A DNA stretch of 64,000 nt. Source: Conchocele bisecta. Taxonomy: Eukaryota; Mollusca; Bivalvia; Lucinida; Thyasiridae. The stretch spans positions 117,154,067 through 117,218,066 of the forward strand of contig CM055265.1 in assembly GCA_029237695.1 (NCBI GenBank), given 5' to 3'. Position numbers and translations under genes: made by a program. The notes beneath the pieces were generated by a model. That model ran no database searches and was not told the DNA's origin. It worked only from the letters and a program-made list of their open reading frames with translations. The first letter of the stretch is position 1. Each line of letters begins with the position of its first letter. This document shows positions 22,436 to 33,509 of this stretch, piece by piece.

Positions 22436-22740
22436 GGGCATTTAGTTTTACCCTTGTCCGTCCGTCCCGTCCGTCCATCCGTCCCGCCCGTCACCAACCT
22501 TGTAAGTCGTAAAACTTTCAAACCGTACTAGCTACACACCTGAATCTTGGTATGTAGCTTCGTTATGATGAGTAGATGCGCAAAGTTGATTTTTATGTTT
22601 TATTCGACCCCGGGGGTCATAGATTATCGCCCCCTTTTCTACTTATTTTGTCTTGTAACTCGTAAAACGTTTTAACATTAATATGCTACAGACCTGAAAC
22701 TTGGTATATATATAAATAATATATATGTATAAGGCCATAA
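22436..22740 (+). repeat. repeat element starting with (CCGT)n
   Basis: CCACGATAATGGAGGGGGCA is followed by TGTCCGTCCGTCCCGTCCGT. Then CTTGTAAGTCGTAAAACTTT and a diverged second copy near 22,650 (CTTGTAACTCGTAAAACGTT) appear. This indicates a ~160 bp tandem unit, again in the Pearl-like style. Confidence 0.55.
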
Positions 22741-23700
22741 CAAAAGTTCTTTGGTTTTCAGATATCGCTGCGACAGAAAAATCCCTGCACGTCGAGCATT
22801 TTATCATCATGGAGAAATAACATTTTACTTTAAATTCACCGCATGATCAATAAAAAACACGCCCATGCAACAATATGTTAAATCCAATCATGTTTGACGA
22901 AATTCTGGTGATGTTTCATGTCTAAAGATGTCATAGTAACTTTATAGAACATACATGTATATGCACCTGGCGACTTGAAAACTTGAAAAAATCAGAGACA
23001 AAAAGACACATGTGTATATTAAAATTAGGTAAATTAAAGCTATTTAATCCATGTCTCTCAGAAATAAATCCTTGTCTAATTCTAAAGTAGAATTTGCATG
23101 TACAGCCGATGTACATCCAACATGACAAATAATTATTTGACTGTCGAATTCTTACCTCGACAAATTTTGTTTTTAATCTAATTTGCTGTGTACACCCCAC
23201 CCCATCCGCCCCACAGCGGAGAATTAAACATTTATACAGGAATTAATTAATTATTGTCGTCCTTTGCTCAGTGAAGTTGATAGTCAAGTTCTCGACTCAA
23301 ATATGTGTTTGACCCTTTCAAAACTAGAGACCTCTCAGTACCGTAACCAGGATTGAGACAGACGAGGAGGTCGCCTTGTCACTTATTTTGCCGCTTTTTT
23401 TGTTGTTGCTAAGAATTAAACAAATCCCCGAAGTGGTGGCGGGCAGAATGTTCCCTGACCCCCATACTGGGACTTGGTTCGCCTCATCTGCTTTTTACCT
23501 CTGGTTATGGCCCTGCGAACAGTGTATCTATCCTGATGAACCGACTCGTAATGAGCCGTCTCATTCAAGATATGCACCACTTGAGCATATGTTGTTGTTG
23601 TTGCAAAATGACTCCCTTTTCTGCATAATGGAAGTCTTAAACTTAACATGAAACAGTTCATTTCAGTTACTTAGGGGTGAAAGTGTTAATCGTCAAAGGT
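22741..23700. other. intergenic; diverged MITE-like pieces, no gene
   Basis: The 23,470-23,680 region carries a degraded member of the GACCAGTG family (CCCTGCGAACAGTGTATCTA). The minus-strand frame at 22,931-23,200 has no recognisable motif. Confidence 0.45.
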
Positions 23701-24600
23701 TGTAGCAGCATTGTCAATGAAAAAATAGCAGTATGGACAATTTTTTAGAAATCTAATATCCTATCCACAGGAATCTTCGGAATGTCAAATTTTTGGTGGA
23801 TTAACTGTGCAGTTGGTCATGGACATGCATAGACGGATGGATTGACACATGCACACATGCACAACGTGTGATTACTGGCGTTTAACTCATTTAATTTATG
23901 AAGTATCTCCCCTGTTTATCACAGTCTATTATAGTATACATATCAAATAAAATAAAATACAAAGTCTTCGGATTTTGATCAAATAAAATAGTGTGTCTTG
24001 TGATAATATAAATAGAAAATTTGCATTATAGAAGGCAACACAAAAGATATAAAGTTCCTGACACTTCATCCGGGCCGTAACCAGGAAATCAAGAACGAGG
24101 AGGCAGTGGTCATGCCCGCCCCCCCCCCCTCCACCACCCACACACGGAAAGAAAATTACGAGTATTTATTATAAAATCCAAACATACTTACAAATAGAGC
24201 AGATTCTGATGACACGGCTCGTTATGAGAGGGTCACCTGTGTCTACACGGCTTTGTTGAAACTTTCGAATTAACTCGGATTAATCGAGTAAACCAGTTCA
24301 ACTTCAAGAAAAGCTTATTTTCGAATTACAGATGTCGCAATCATATTTGTTTCAGTGCTATTCTATCGGTGTTACATACGGCAATGCTGTGTTTGGAAAA
24401 TGAGACACTTTTCGGAATTAAAATTATAAAATTATAGGTTGCATTGGGATTCGAACCTACACATTGATACTCCACTAATGGTGCAAATTCGAAATCTGGA
24501 AATAATAATACATAAATTAATTTATTTGGAACCTCAATGTTTACACAACTAGAAATTAAGTTTCGTATGCACAACTAGAAATTATGTTTGTAAAACATTG
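23701..24600. other. intergenic with a repeat end and a C-tract
   Basis: CGGGCCGTAACCAGGAAATC at about 24,069, followed by ACGAGGAGGCAGTGG, resembles the terminal sequences of the GGCCGTAGCCAGG MITE at 31,643-31,902. A 12-13 base C run sits at about 24,119. GGATTCGAACC at 24,449 is a reversed B-box-like string without a cloverleaf. Confidence 0.45.
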
Positions 24601-24639
24601 ATATGCCCCCATGGCATAATGGACTATAACTAGAAATTG

Positions 24640-24810
24640 TCTGTCAAAAATGATTTTTTTTTAATTTGCACAAATTTCAAAGTCATTTGAGAAAGTCCTA
24701 CACACTTTTTGACGTAAGAAAATGGCTAATTGTTTCAGCACCATTTTGAAGGTCACAAAATGTCATGTCATTGGTGATATGATTGCATCACACATATTCA
24801 GGTGAATTAG
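24640..24810 (+). repeat. single ~170 bp unit of the GTTAATGG-type family
   Basis: AGAAAATGGCTAATTGTTTC, AGGTCACAAAATGTCATGTC and CACACATATTCAGGTGAATT correspond to the tandem units of the palindrome arms (36.1-36.8 kb). The second half continues after the SINE-like insertion, at 25,290. Confidence 0.55.
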
Positions 24811-25288
24811 CCCCGTGCAGGCACCGGGGCGGGATCAACTGATCCTGAGAATAGTGCTGCAGTAGCCATTGCTTGTCGTAAAAGGCGACTAAACTGGCTT
24901 AACGATTGGGTTCATACTTTCCGGAACCCACTATACCGGATTTGCCCTCATGTACATTTTTGGCTTTCTTGTATATGAGAGTTGAGTCGGGCTATGCCCC
25001 ATATATAAAAGTAAGATTAGCGCTAATCCTATTACTTTTAGGGGATGGGATAAATGATGCTGGTGTGGCGAGGGCCTGGCACCAGATCAGGTTGTTCTGA
25101 TTTCAGAACTGAATATATATTTTGATTGTAAATATTGAGTTCTGAAGTTGGGATTTACCCCCTCGGACAGGTTGATACGGGACACGACCCCGTTGACCCG
25201 TCTGCGTGTAGACTCCCTGAGGCTTGTACCTCTATGTCAGAAAATCGGACGTTAAACCCTATTTACTCACTCACTCACTCACTCAGGT
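24811..25288 (-). mobile_element. inverted SINE-like copy with (ACTC)n end, inserted in a 170 bp unit
   Basis: The body is the reverse complement of the CACACCAGAATCAC family (GGTGTGGCGAGGGCCTGGCA). Outside it lie GTCGTAAAAGGCGACTAAAC and, at the other end, GGACGTTAAACCCTATTTAC plus ACTC repeats. The flanking sequence TATTCAGGTGAAT occurs on both sides (before 24,811 and after 25,283), which suggests a target duplication of CAGGTGAAT. Confidence 0.6.
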
Positions 25289-25600
25289 GAATGAACTGTC
25301 CAAATATTAAAGCAATACTTTACGTACTATTGAAGATATTACATGTTGGCGAAACTCTTACAAACTTTTCGACGTAACACAATGGCTTAAGTGTTTCAGT
25401 GATAGTTTGAAGGTGACACTTGTGAAGGTCGTGTTAATGGTGGCGCGGGTGTGTGACAAATATTCAGGTGATTCAAGTGTCCAAGTTTTGAAGCAATGCT
25501 TTATCGTAATATTGACGCTATTACATGTTGAACTAACTCTTATCAAAGTTTCGACGTAAATGTACACGGACGGACGTACGGACGGAAGGACGTACAGAAC
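25283..25600 (+). repeat. ~170 bp units ending in an (ACGG)n tract
   Basis: CAATATTGAAG-type text, GGTCGTGTTAATGGTGGCGC and CACGGACGGACGTACGGACG at 25,563-25,590 show the Pearl-like layout. It continues the unit interrupted at 24,811. Confidence 0.6.
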
Positions 25601-25756
25601 CTCAAGAGCAACGCAATATGCCCACATAATAATTAATACATCTTAGAATGTCCTACATAAAGGCACATAAGTCGATATTTATGCTGGAATCACCCCTAAA
25701 TGCAAACAGGGTTTCCTCCAGGAACAGTGAGCTTATATTAAGAGTATCCATCATAT

Positions 25757-25876
25757 GCACTGGTGTGGGGCAAGGATACTCCACCCGAATGTCAGAATAT
25801 ATCATCAGAGGTTTGCCGAGTTTCTGACGACATATTCTGATCACGAGGGTGGAATACCCTTCTCTCACACCAGTGC
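25757..25876. repeat. 120 bp foldback MITE
   Basis: GCACTGGTGTGGGGCAAGGA plus TACTCCACCC pairs with GGGTGGAATACCC and CTCACACCAGTGC. The central third is unpaired. No target duplication is evident. Confidence 0.75.
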
Positions 25877-26270
25877 CCCTATCGCCCCTATATAGAACAT
25901 ATTTGCGAATCTCAAACTATTTATCTGACCCAGAATAATACCCAACTTACTTTGTATTCGCTGAATTTATGCGCCATGTCAACAAAACGTAAAAACTTTG
26001 CTCAATGGATCGTTTACAAATTATTATTAAATTGATGTTCAGTGTCATCACCATTCAGCACTATATCCTTATCTCAGGTCACCTGGTGGGCGAGAACAAA
26101 TGAATACACATTTCCATATCCGTTTTTGTACGAATAATATAGTCTAGACTTACATCCGGATACATGTCTGGATAACCAGCGCATTCGCAAATCGCAGTAA
26201 TCCACTAATATACGATCCACAGTCTGTATGTGTGACCAGTGTAGATGCTGTTCCGCCTTAATGTTTATCG

Positions 26271-26310
26271 CTAACCCGAATGTTCTGTTTGTGCAAAACA
26301 TTCGGGTTAG
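26271..26310. repeat. perfect 14 bp stem hairpin
   Basis: CTAACCCGAATGTT pairs exactly with AACATTCGGGTTAG around a 12-base loop. Confidence 0.85.
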
Positions 26311-26740
26311 TTTACCACCTATCAATAATGACTATAATTTCCGTAGTGTTTAAAAATAAATATGAGTACATGTACTCTGTTCTTTTTTAATCGAAATCAG
26401 AAAACAATGACTGGTCGATGCCGAGTTGAGCTGTGCCCGCGCCCAGATGGCTCTATATCAGAACACTGAATACTGTAGACAATTATCAGACTGCGAATAT
26501 CTCCAGGCCGGGTTGGTTAAGCAGTGACTGCAAGCGGATTAATACGGTTATGTCATGTTGCGAACCAGCACATGACCGCAATACATTGAGTGCACGTCTA
26601 CGGAACGCTGTGTCTAAAAATAAATGTTGAAGTTATTGTATTTATATCAAACTTATAACACAGTTTACAAAATATATCATATTTATCTCAGGTTTCCACC
26701 GTATCCGTGCAATAAATTAGTTAAATTATATCTTCTCGTT

Positions 26741-26860
26741 GAATACGGTTAGTTAACAGCGCGTGGGGGGATTTTAGGCGGCCGAAATACGTCTCGCCTA
26801 GCGGCTCGACGATTTCCGGCCCTCTAAATTTCCCCCATGCACTGTTAACTAACCATATTC
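26741..26860. repeat. 120 bp foldback MITE
   Basis: GAATACGGTTAGTTAACAGC pairs with CTGTTAACTAACCATATTC at the right end. Inside, GGGGGGATTTTAGGCGGCCG pairs loosely with CCGGCCCTCTAAATTTCCCC. Confidence 0.75.
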
Positions 26861-26964
26861 GACTCGAATACATTATCTAACTTATACAAGGAGTGTGTAA
26901 ACAAGTACAAACTGCTACGTGAAATTTCTAAAATCTCATTCTTGCCACACTTTCTGGACTTTAA

Positions 26965-27467
26965 AGGTACATGCCCACTCAGTAGGCACAACATGTTATT
27001 TATATCAGAGACATCATCTGAGACATTTTCTGGCAAATTAAACATTCATTCACCATTACCCCACGTATCGATTGGCATTATTATACATTTTATATCCGCC
27101 GTAATTTTCCACAATGATATCAGGGGCGATAACAGTGTTTCCTTAAAATGTTAATGGACATTACTATTTATTCTCTGTATTTTATCTTTTGATGTGCAAT
27201 GATCATACTTTAGAATCTGTCGAAAATATTCTTTTTTCAGGTGGCGCATTTAATTAGTATAAATAATTAAAAAATATCATCCCTCATTTGCATATGAAAA
27301 TAGCCTGATACCACCACGAGTCACTATCAGTAAAATAAATATTACTAAATGATTTATATGTATAGAGTGCGCTCGTAATTTTTAGAACTGGTTGATAAGT
27401 GACACAATTATAAACTTATTTAATTCCTATAAAGAACATTGTGTGCCTACTGAGTGGGCATGTACCT
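26965..27467. mobile_element. 503 bp TTAA-flanked MITE, complete copy
   Basis: TTAA duplications stand at 26,961-26,964 and 27,468-27,471. The termini AGGTACATGCCCACTCAGTA plus GGCACA are nearly identical in inverted orientation over about 45 bases. Related pieces occur at 19.7, 20.3 and 59.8 kb. Its ends differ from those of the 6.3 kb TTAA transposon, so that element is not its parent. Confidence 0.82.
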
Positions 27468-27479
27468 TTAAGGTAGTAG

Positions 27480-28385
27480 GTCATAGATAGATACATATGA
27501 CTTCAATGATAATTGCTTCATATGATGTGATGTGATATATGAATATAACATATGTAAATATTGTCTTGTTACTGCATACTATATGGTACATTGAGTTGCC
27601 ATCTCCGCCTTCTTTGTATGTACCAGCCATCGTACAGTTTCACCATTTCGTGTGTTTTACACATACAGCAAATAATATGAGAGTAAACCAAATACAATTT
27701 GGTGCAATACATCATAGACAGATATGACTACGGCACGCTATAAATATTATGCCAGCAAACCTGAGCATTTCTCCCAACAATCTCAAAATAAATTGTGATG
27801 TGTAAACTTTTCAATCTGATGCACAGCTTATTGTTAGTGTACACGTTATCCATAGGTAAAGCCATATTTACTCATTTATTAGGTGAGTAGATACCAGGGA
27901 CAATACAATCATGTAACTGCTTACATGTCACTGGATTTGATAGATAATAACAGAGTACAGTAGTGGGTATATATTGTATTTGTTGTGTATTTTGCCAGGT
28001 AAAAGTGATACATAATGCGAAATTATTTGTATGAGGCTATTTATAATGAAGTTCATGTTGTTAAAGACGCAGACACAAACCTGTCCAGAAAACTGACATA
28101 TTTTACAGTTTGGTGTAATAAAATTGATAGGAGTCTGTTATCTTGGGTTTTCTGCATGTGATTAGCTACATTATACCATATGGTCTACTTCACATTTTGC
28201 GCTTTGTATCAAACGCCAGAAGAGGTGAAAGTGGCTGATGGCTTGAACACACAATATGCCGAGTTCACCATTATGTGCCGTATAGGATACAGTGACGAGG
28301 CAGTGTTCACATATATGTTTTATATATATTCCATCACATTTACGAAGCAATTATCTTTGAATCAAACGATGATCAGGTATATAAT
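27480..28385. other. no recognisable gene
   Basis: Frames at 27,539-27,727 and 28,180-28,395 carry no motif I recognise. The latter ends just before the decayed RT fragment and may be unrelated. Confidence 0.5.
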
Positions 28386-28389
28386 GGGT

Positions 28390-28815
28390 CCTTAAGAAAG
28401 CTTTTGGCCTGGTAGATCACACTGTATTACTGCAAAAATTGAAAATCTATAAATTCAAAATAGCATCACTTAACTGGTTGTCATCGTATTTAACTGACCG
28501 CAAGCAAAACGGTGGTATCTCTTCCGATTTCGCTAATGTCATAGCTGCTGTTCCTCAATGATTAATTCTTGGACCAACGTACTTTATTTATAAATGATTT
28601 GCCTTTATTAATTAACAACTGATATGTTTGCCGATGACGCAACAATTCATACATCAGGTTGCCATCCAATTATCATCCATACTAATCTACAAGCAGATAT
28701 AAGACTTAGTGCTATTGAGAATTGGTGTGACCAAAACAAAATGGTTATTAACGCGAACAAGACTACAAGTATGCTAATTAGCACCAGACACAATTTGCAG
28801 CTGTATCTGACCTGA
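28390..28815 (+). pseudogene. decayed non-LTR reverse transcriptase fragment (CR1-like)
   Basis: The plus strand gives KKAFGLVDHTVLLQKL (motif A region, with the usual Asp of KAFD replaced by Gly). It continues with SLNWLSSYLTDRKQ, then VPQ-stop-LILGP where the family has PQGSILGP. MFADDATIHTSG (the ADD catalytic motif) and IENWCDQNKMVINANKT follow. At least three stops and frame changes break it. It is an internal piece only, with neither endonuclease nor 3' tail. This is a different family from the RT at 14.8-16.6 kb. Confidence 0.8.
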
Positions 28816-29800
28816 GATTAACTTTTTGTGAATCTGCTATTGCGTCTGTAGCTTGTTTGTAATGGGGTGGAAACCGGGGCGCCCGGAGAAAAACAACAGA
28901 CACAACCGTCGGGACATAACTCAGAACAAATACCGCGAGACATTGGTTCTTGTTCAGTCATCGTGCTTCAAGACATGGCACAGGGGTAAATTCTTCAACA
29001 AACTCAGTTTTTATGATATCAATTCATATGCAAATATAAAATGGCAAAACCCCGTACATTAAGACCATAGGTATTAAGGTGTATACCGATATAATTCATG
29101 TGTAAACTGTGAAAACAGTATCTATTTAAAGCTACACGTTGTGTCAGTATAATTATAGCCTATCTAGAATATAGGCCAATATTTGAAGATTAAATCCTAA
29201 AAATAAATGAGGCCAAAACAAAACGAGGAGGCAACCTCCTCGTACCTCAGTGTAGTTACGGCCCTATTCATATGAGACGCATTTCCCTTTAAATATCCGA
29301 TAGCTAGTACAGTATATCCCTTTCCAATAACCAACCAAGTTCGCACACTTGTAAATGCATCAATAAATTAACATAGATCCAATGAACTTAGAACTACATA
29401 ACACTATCCAGTGTTATTTTATGCGTCAATCTACTTGATAAATCAAACAATTACATGTATTGGTGTAAGTTAACCTAGCATGGGATGAATTTGATGGTGA
29501 TAATTTATATCATTACACACATTCAGTTGATGACAGTTACTTCCCTTTATAAACAAACTTTGAAGGCGCAAATGTTTCAATTTGTATTACTTATTTTGGC
29601 TATTAATGCATGAAATAAACTATGTCAGTGAATACACAAGGTATGTTGTTGTATAGAAATATATATATAGATATCTCACATCCAAATAAACACGATATCC
29701 ACGCTGTTGAGTGTCAAAATAACCAGACAGCTGTGGTTGTCAAGTGGGTGGGGTAGGGGAAATAGGACCCAATTTATTTTATTCAAATCAAAGGTTAGCT
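28816..29800. other. intergenic; one short hairpin
   Basis: ACGAGGAGGCAACCTCCTCG at about 29,224 is a palindrome with sequence like the GTAGCCAGG MITE terminus nearby (GTAGTTACGGCCCT). No gene is seen. The frame at 28,853-29,062 has no motif. Confidence 0.5.
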
Positions 29801-29900
29801 ACCAGCCCACGCGTGTACCAAGTTTTAATTTCTACAGTAGGTTTATGACTGCAGAGGTAATTTAAATTGAAAATATTAACTTGGTACACGGGTGGTATGG
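29801..29900. repeat. 100 bp foldback MITE
   Basis: ACCAGCCCACGCGTGTACCA plus AGTT pairs with AACTTGGTACACGGGTGGTA plus TGG. Confidence 0.75.
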
Positions 29901-29959
29901 GTATTAAATTCATGAACGTAGGGAAGAAAATGTCAAGAAAATGCCAATTTCCGGTTTCA

Positions 29960-29990
29960 TGACGTCACGCCACGCGGTGTCATGACGTCA
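29960..29990. promoter_or_regulatory. pair of perfect CRE palindromes
   Basis: TGACGTCA occurs at 29,960-29,967 and 29,983-29,990, separated by CGCCACGCGGTGTCA. This equals the known CREB/ATF site. No gene start follows, so a regulatory role is only possible. The same octamer appears at 38,892 and 38,921. Confidence 0.35.
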
Positions 29991-30124
29991 TCGCATGATG
30001 TAAACTGATCAAAATTATATTTTTTAAAGAGATGAGATGTTGTATTTAACAAAACGGGTAAAATTTATATATTTTTGGGAAAATTAAACCAGATGCGATT
30101 TCAGGGCCTTACCGCACCTTCCTC

Positions 30125-30300
30125 TTTACCAACGTCACGTCGGATTTTGACACTTGAAATCGTTGCGTCATTGCAATAAGTTGTCCTATGTATAGCCGTA
30201 CGCATTACTAATTGTGGCTCACAAATATTTTAATGTTGGATATGCGTGGAAGAATTTTACAGTTGTTTTAATAGTGGTTCGCTATGTTACGTGTACTGTA
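30125..30300 (-). repeat. dispersed repeat, inverted copy of 9.96-10.13 kb
   Basis: TACCAACGTCACGTCGGATT, TTGCGTCATTGCAATAAGTT and GTGGCTCACAAATATTTTAA are the reverse complement of the 10 kb copy with scattered changes. Confidence 0.7.
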
Positions 30301-30880
30301 ACGTTTACGACTACATGTACGTTTTTGAACTTTCACACTAGCATTACATAACATTTTATCCATATAATATCACTTATCTACTGTACATACATGTATGTAA
30401 AATATCGGTAAACGATATACTAACACAAAAAGAAAAACATTTATCGGGTTCATACGCGAACTGGGCTGCAGACACCACCAGCTCACATGCTACTCAACAT
30501 TGCTCGTTTTTGATCATTTATTTTTATAGCAACCCCGAGAACGTACATTTATATTTTGGCATAAAATGGTAATTAAAATAGTCAATGGTCTACATACAAT
30601 TGGTTTGTTTCGCTAATGGTACACGATAATACACTTATATCATCTGTCATTACCAGCTGTCAACAACGACGTCAGGTATGTCAAAAGCGTAAATGGAAGC
30701 GACGTTTCCGACCTCATTTACTCGATAACGTCAGTTTCGCCATAAGGCACCTTTTCGCACGACGCGGCTCATATAATGTTTGAAGAGGTAAGCCGATGTT
30801 CACACTGGTAGTCTACGTTTGAGGGTGTATTTGTGGCATATTTGTGGGGCATTTTAATAAAATATACACGTATCCCAAAA
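30301..30880. other. no recognisable gene
   Basis: I see nothing beyond a diffuse repeat GAGGGTGTATTTGTGGCATA (30,818), which recurs at about 31,190 and 31,378. Confidence 0.5.
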
Positions 30881-30882
30881 AG

Positions 30883-31100
30883 CAGGCGCGTAGCTGCACT
30901 AAGGCACTGCAGGCCTGGGCCTGCAGAATTTTCGAGAAAATGGAAAAATAGAAACGACCAGAGTGCATCATTTACCTTCTAGTTTAGATTTTTTTTCTGA
31001 GGTAGAAGGGCATGCCCCCAGACCCCCTAGTATACTGCAACAACGGTGCTCGAAGTCGTCAACCGGGCCTGCAGATTCAAATTGGCTAGCTACGCCCCTG
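30883..31100. repeat. 218 bp MITE with CAGGGGCGTAGCT-type ends
   Basis: The left end CAGGCGCGTAGCTGCACT and the right end GGCTAGCTACGCCCCTG are imperfect inverted repeats. The interior holds GGCATGCCCCCAGACCCCCT, a phrase common in this widespread class of animal repeats. Confidence 0.65.
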
Positions 31101-31642
31101 AAAAGGGCGTACAATAATAAAGATCAGGGTCTACACTCAAATTCACACAAATTATGATAACGTAAGGAGAGCTTACACTGATATGCTTGAGGGTGTATTT
31201 GTGGCATATGTATACATATTGAACTATATTTGCATGTATTTCCCATATGATTGGTGATTCAATGTGCATAAATCGAACATATGGCCAATTTAACAGATGT
31301 ATTTGACTACATATGTAATTATATGATGTGTGTTGGTGTCAATATATGCTTTACACTAATATCTGACACTATCTATGGTGTATTTGTGGTATATTTATAT
31401 GTATTGAAACTATATTTGGGTGCATTTGAGTGTATTTGGGTGTTTCGTGTAACCGTTTCCCCGGACAACACTAGCATCATCACGAACTTTGCTCGTTCGA
31501 CGGTATGGCCGCACCACTTTTCAATACCCTCCTACGCCACTGCGTCACAATTAACTGTTACGTAAATGACGTCAATTATATTCGGAACTAAATTTTCCAA
31601 TAATTACAATGTATCTTTCTGACGGTACATGTATATAATCTA

Positions 31643-31902
31643 TCAAGGCCGTAGCCAGACCTAAAAATGAGACGAGGCGAAAACAACATTGTGAACAAGC
31701 GAGCGCGAAGCGCGACGCGCACCGCTAACGCGTGGCGTTTGGGGGTCCTCCCCCAAGATAGTTTGGACATCTAGATCGTCATAGACGCGATTTCCCGGCA
31801 CTTAGACCACCGGATACGGCATTAAATATAAACAAAATAAAAAATCGTCAAAATCTGAGACGAGGCGGCTGCCTCATCTGCCTCATCCTGGCTACTGGCC
31901 TG
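31643..31902. repeat. 260 bp MITE with GGCCGTAGCCAG ends
   Basis: TCAAGGCCGTAGCCAG and CTGGCTACTGGCCTG form inverted ends. GACGAGGCGAAAACAACATT on the left mirrors GAGACGAGGCGGCTGCCTCA on the right in part. Confidence 0.65.
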
Positions 31903-32090
31903 TCTATCATAGTTGGCGATGGTAGCAAATTACGAAGTCACATGTCGGCTAATTATAGATTAAAATCGATAGTGGTGCGTTTGGTTTGTTCACTACATGT
32001 ACATATCATAGTTTTATTCTGTTCAATGTTTGATAGTATGCATCCAGAGACCGTGAGTGTAATGATTTATTTGATATTGTCCGATACTGG

Positions 32091-32325
32091 GGCCCGTTTC
32101 ACTAAAATTCGTACGACTAAAATGTTCGTAAGTACAAATTTAGGATCGTCTGGAAATTTCAATAGATGGTTTTACATTTATTGAGCAGAGGCTTTATATG
32201 CAGCCTCTGCTCAATAAATGTAAATCCAATAATTGTTTACAAGAAAACATTGTTAATGTGAAATCCACAGATTTCATATTGCACTTACGAACATTTTAGT
32301 CGTACGAAGTTTAGTGAAGCGGCCC
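32091..32325. repeat. 235 bp MITE with 43 bp inverted ends and a nested hairpin
   Basis: GGCCCGTTTCACTAAAATTC at the left and its inverse GTTTAGTGAAGCGGCCC at the right extend over about 43 bases (GTACGACTAAAATGTTCGTA shared). A second, perfect 23 bp stem sits inside at 32,171-32,224 around loop TTATATGC. Confidence 0.85.
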
Positions 32326-32519
32326 ACAGGACACATGTTAAAATTGTTAATTTATAATTAAATATGTGTGTAACGTAACTTTAAGCCCAGCAGTATACCC
32401 AACATGCAGGTAAGTCGAAGGTGTGAAAGTCAAATGTTGGGAAAGTGAGACAGTCTAGACAGACCAAAAATCAAAATGTTGGGAAAGTGAGATACAACTC
32501 GATTTTCACCCGTGAAAAA

Positions 32520-32765
32520 CAATTAGTGCATCTCTAATATTGATAAATTTGTCGCACATTATTCTGAGAATGAGTCGATTTTTCTGCAACATTCACAAAT
32601 CAACATGCATTTCAAGAATCGTCCTAATCGTCTTCAGTAATTGGTTTTATTACCCCCATGAGGGCAACGACATTAAATCTGACCAAATCGCGTTGACAGG
32701 CAGATTTATTATTACATCAGCCGAGTATATTGGGTATTACGACAACTGTTCTTTATTGTAAAGGT
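32520..32765 (+). repeat. diverged copy of the palindrome arm end
   Basis: CATTTCAAGAATCGTCCTAA, CGTCTTCAGTAATTGGTTTT and CATTAAATCTGACCAAATCG match arm text at 33.47-33.51 plus 35.30-35.40 kb. They do so without the LINE that separates those two parts in the left arm. This confirms the uninterrupted original sequence. Confidence 0.75.
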
Positions 32766-32822
32766 GCATGCTCGTTCTGAGCCGACTCAATGCATCCACA
32801 CGGTTTACTAGCACATATATAA

Positions 32823-33067
32823 GACGCGCCATGCGATTTTGCACCTTCGGACATCTGCGTAATTCATGAAATACGTTTACAAAATTTATGATATTTTCCC
32901 TAAATGGCGTCAAAAGTTGACAACATTTTCAGGGTACAAGCGGAATATACTTCTGCATGTACACTTGGTAAACTTTTTACTTTATTTATGAAACATATTG
33001 TAAAGTTATTAAACGTATTTAATGAAATTACGCAGATGTCCGAAGGTACAAAATCGCATTGCGTGTC
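32823..33067. repeat. 245 bp MITE with ~57 bp inverted ends
   Basis: GACGCGCCATGCGATTTTGC through ATACGTTTA is mirrored by AAACGTATTTAATGAAATTA through GCATTGCGTGTC. It lies immediately outside the left palindrome arm. Confidence 0.82.
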
Positions 33068-33509
33068 TCATTATAAACGTACATTTGTATGTAGTGTTGA
33101 AATAGTTAATCCTTATGGTAAAACATGTATCATTTTTCAAGTGTTTAAAAAATGTTTAACAACACACAAGAACCATCTCCTGTGGAGAATAGTCCAATGT
33201 ACTGCCAAAACATGTTTATGGGCAGAAATAAGATAACATTTAGAAAATATTACAGACAACATAAATTGTTTCCTATTTTGTTAGTGTTGTGGCTGTATCT
33301 TGCCATTTCACTATGTTCTAACATTTTATAACATCAACTGTGTCACGTGCAACGATTTTGACCCGATAGAAACAATGTGTGCATCTAAAATATTGATAAA
33401 TATGTTTGCGCAACATTGTTCTTTGAAATAGACGAGTTTGTTTTTCAATACTATCAAACAACATGCAATTCAAGAAATCGCCCTATCTCTTAATGGTCTT
33501 CAGTAATGA

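Noticed and set aside
24440..24475. GGATTCGAACC, a reversed B box suggesting a tRNA on the minus strand
   Set aside because: No acceptor stem or anticodon arm can be formed. At most it is a remnant of a SINE head.
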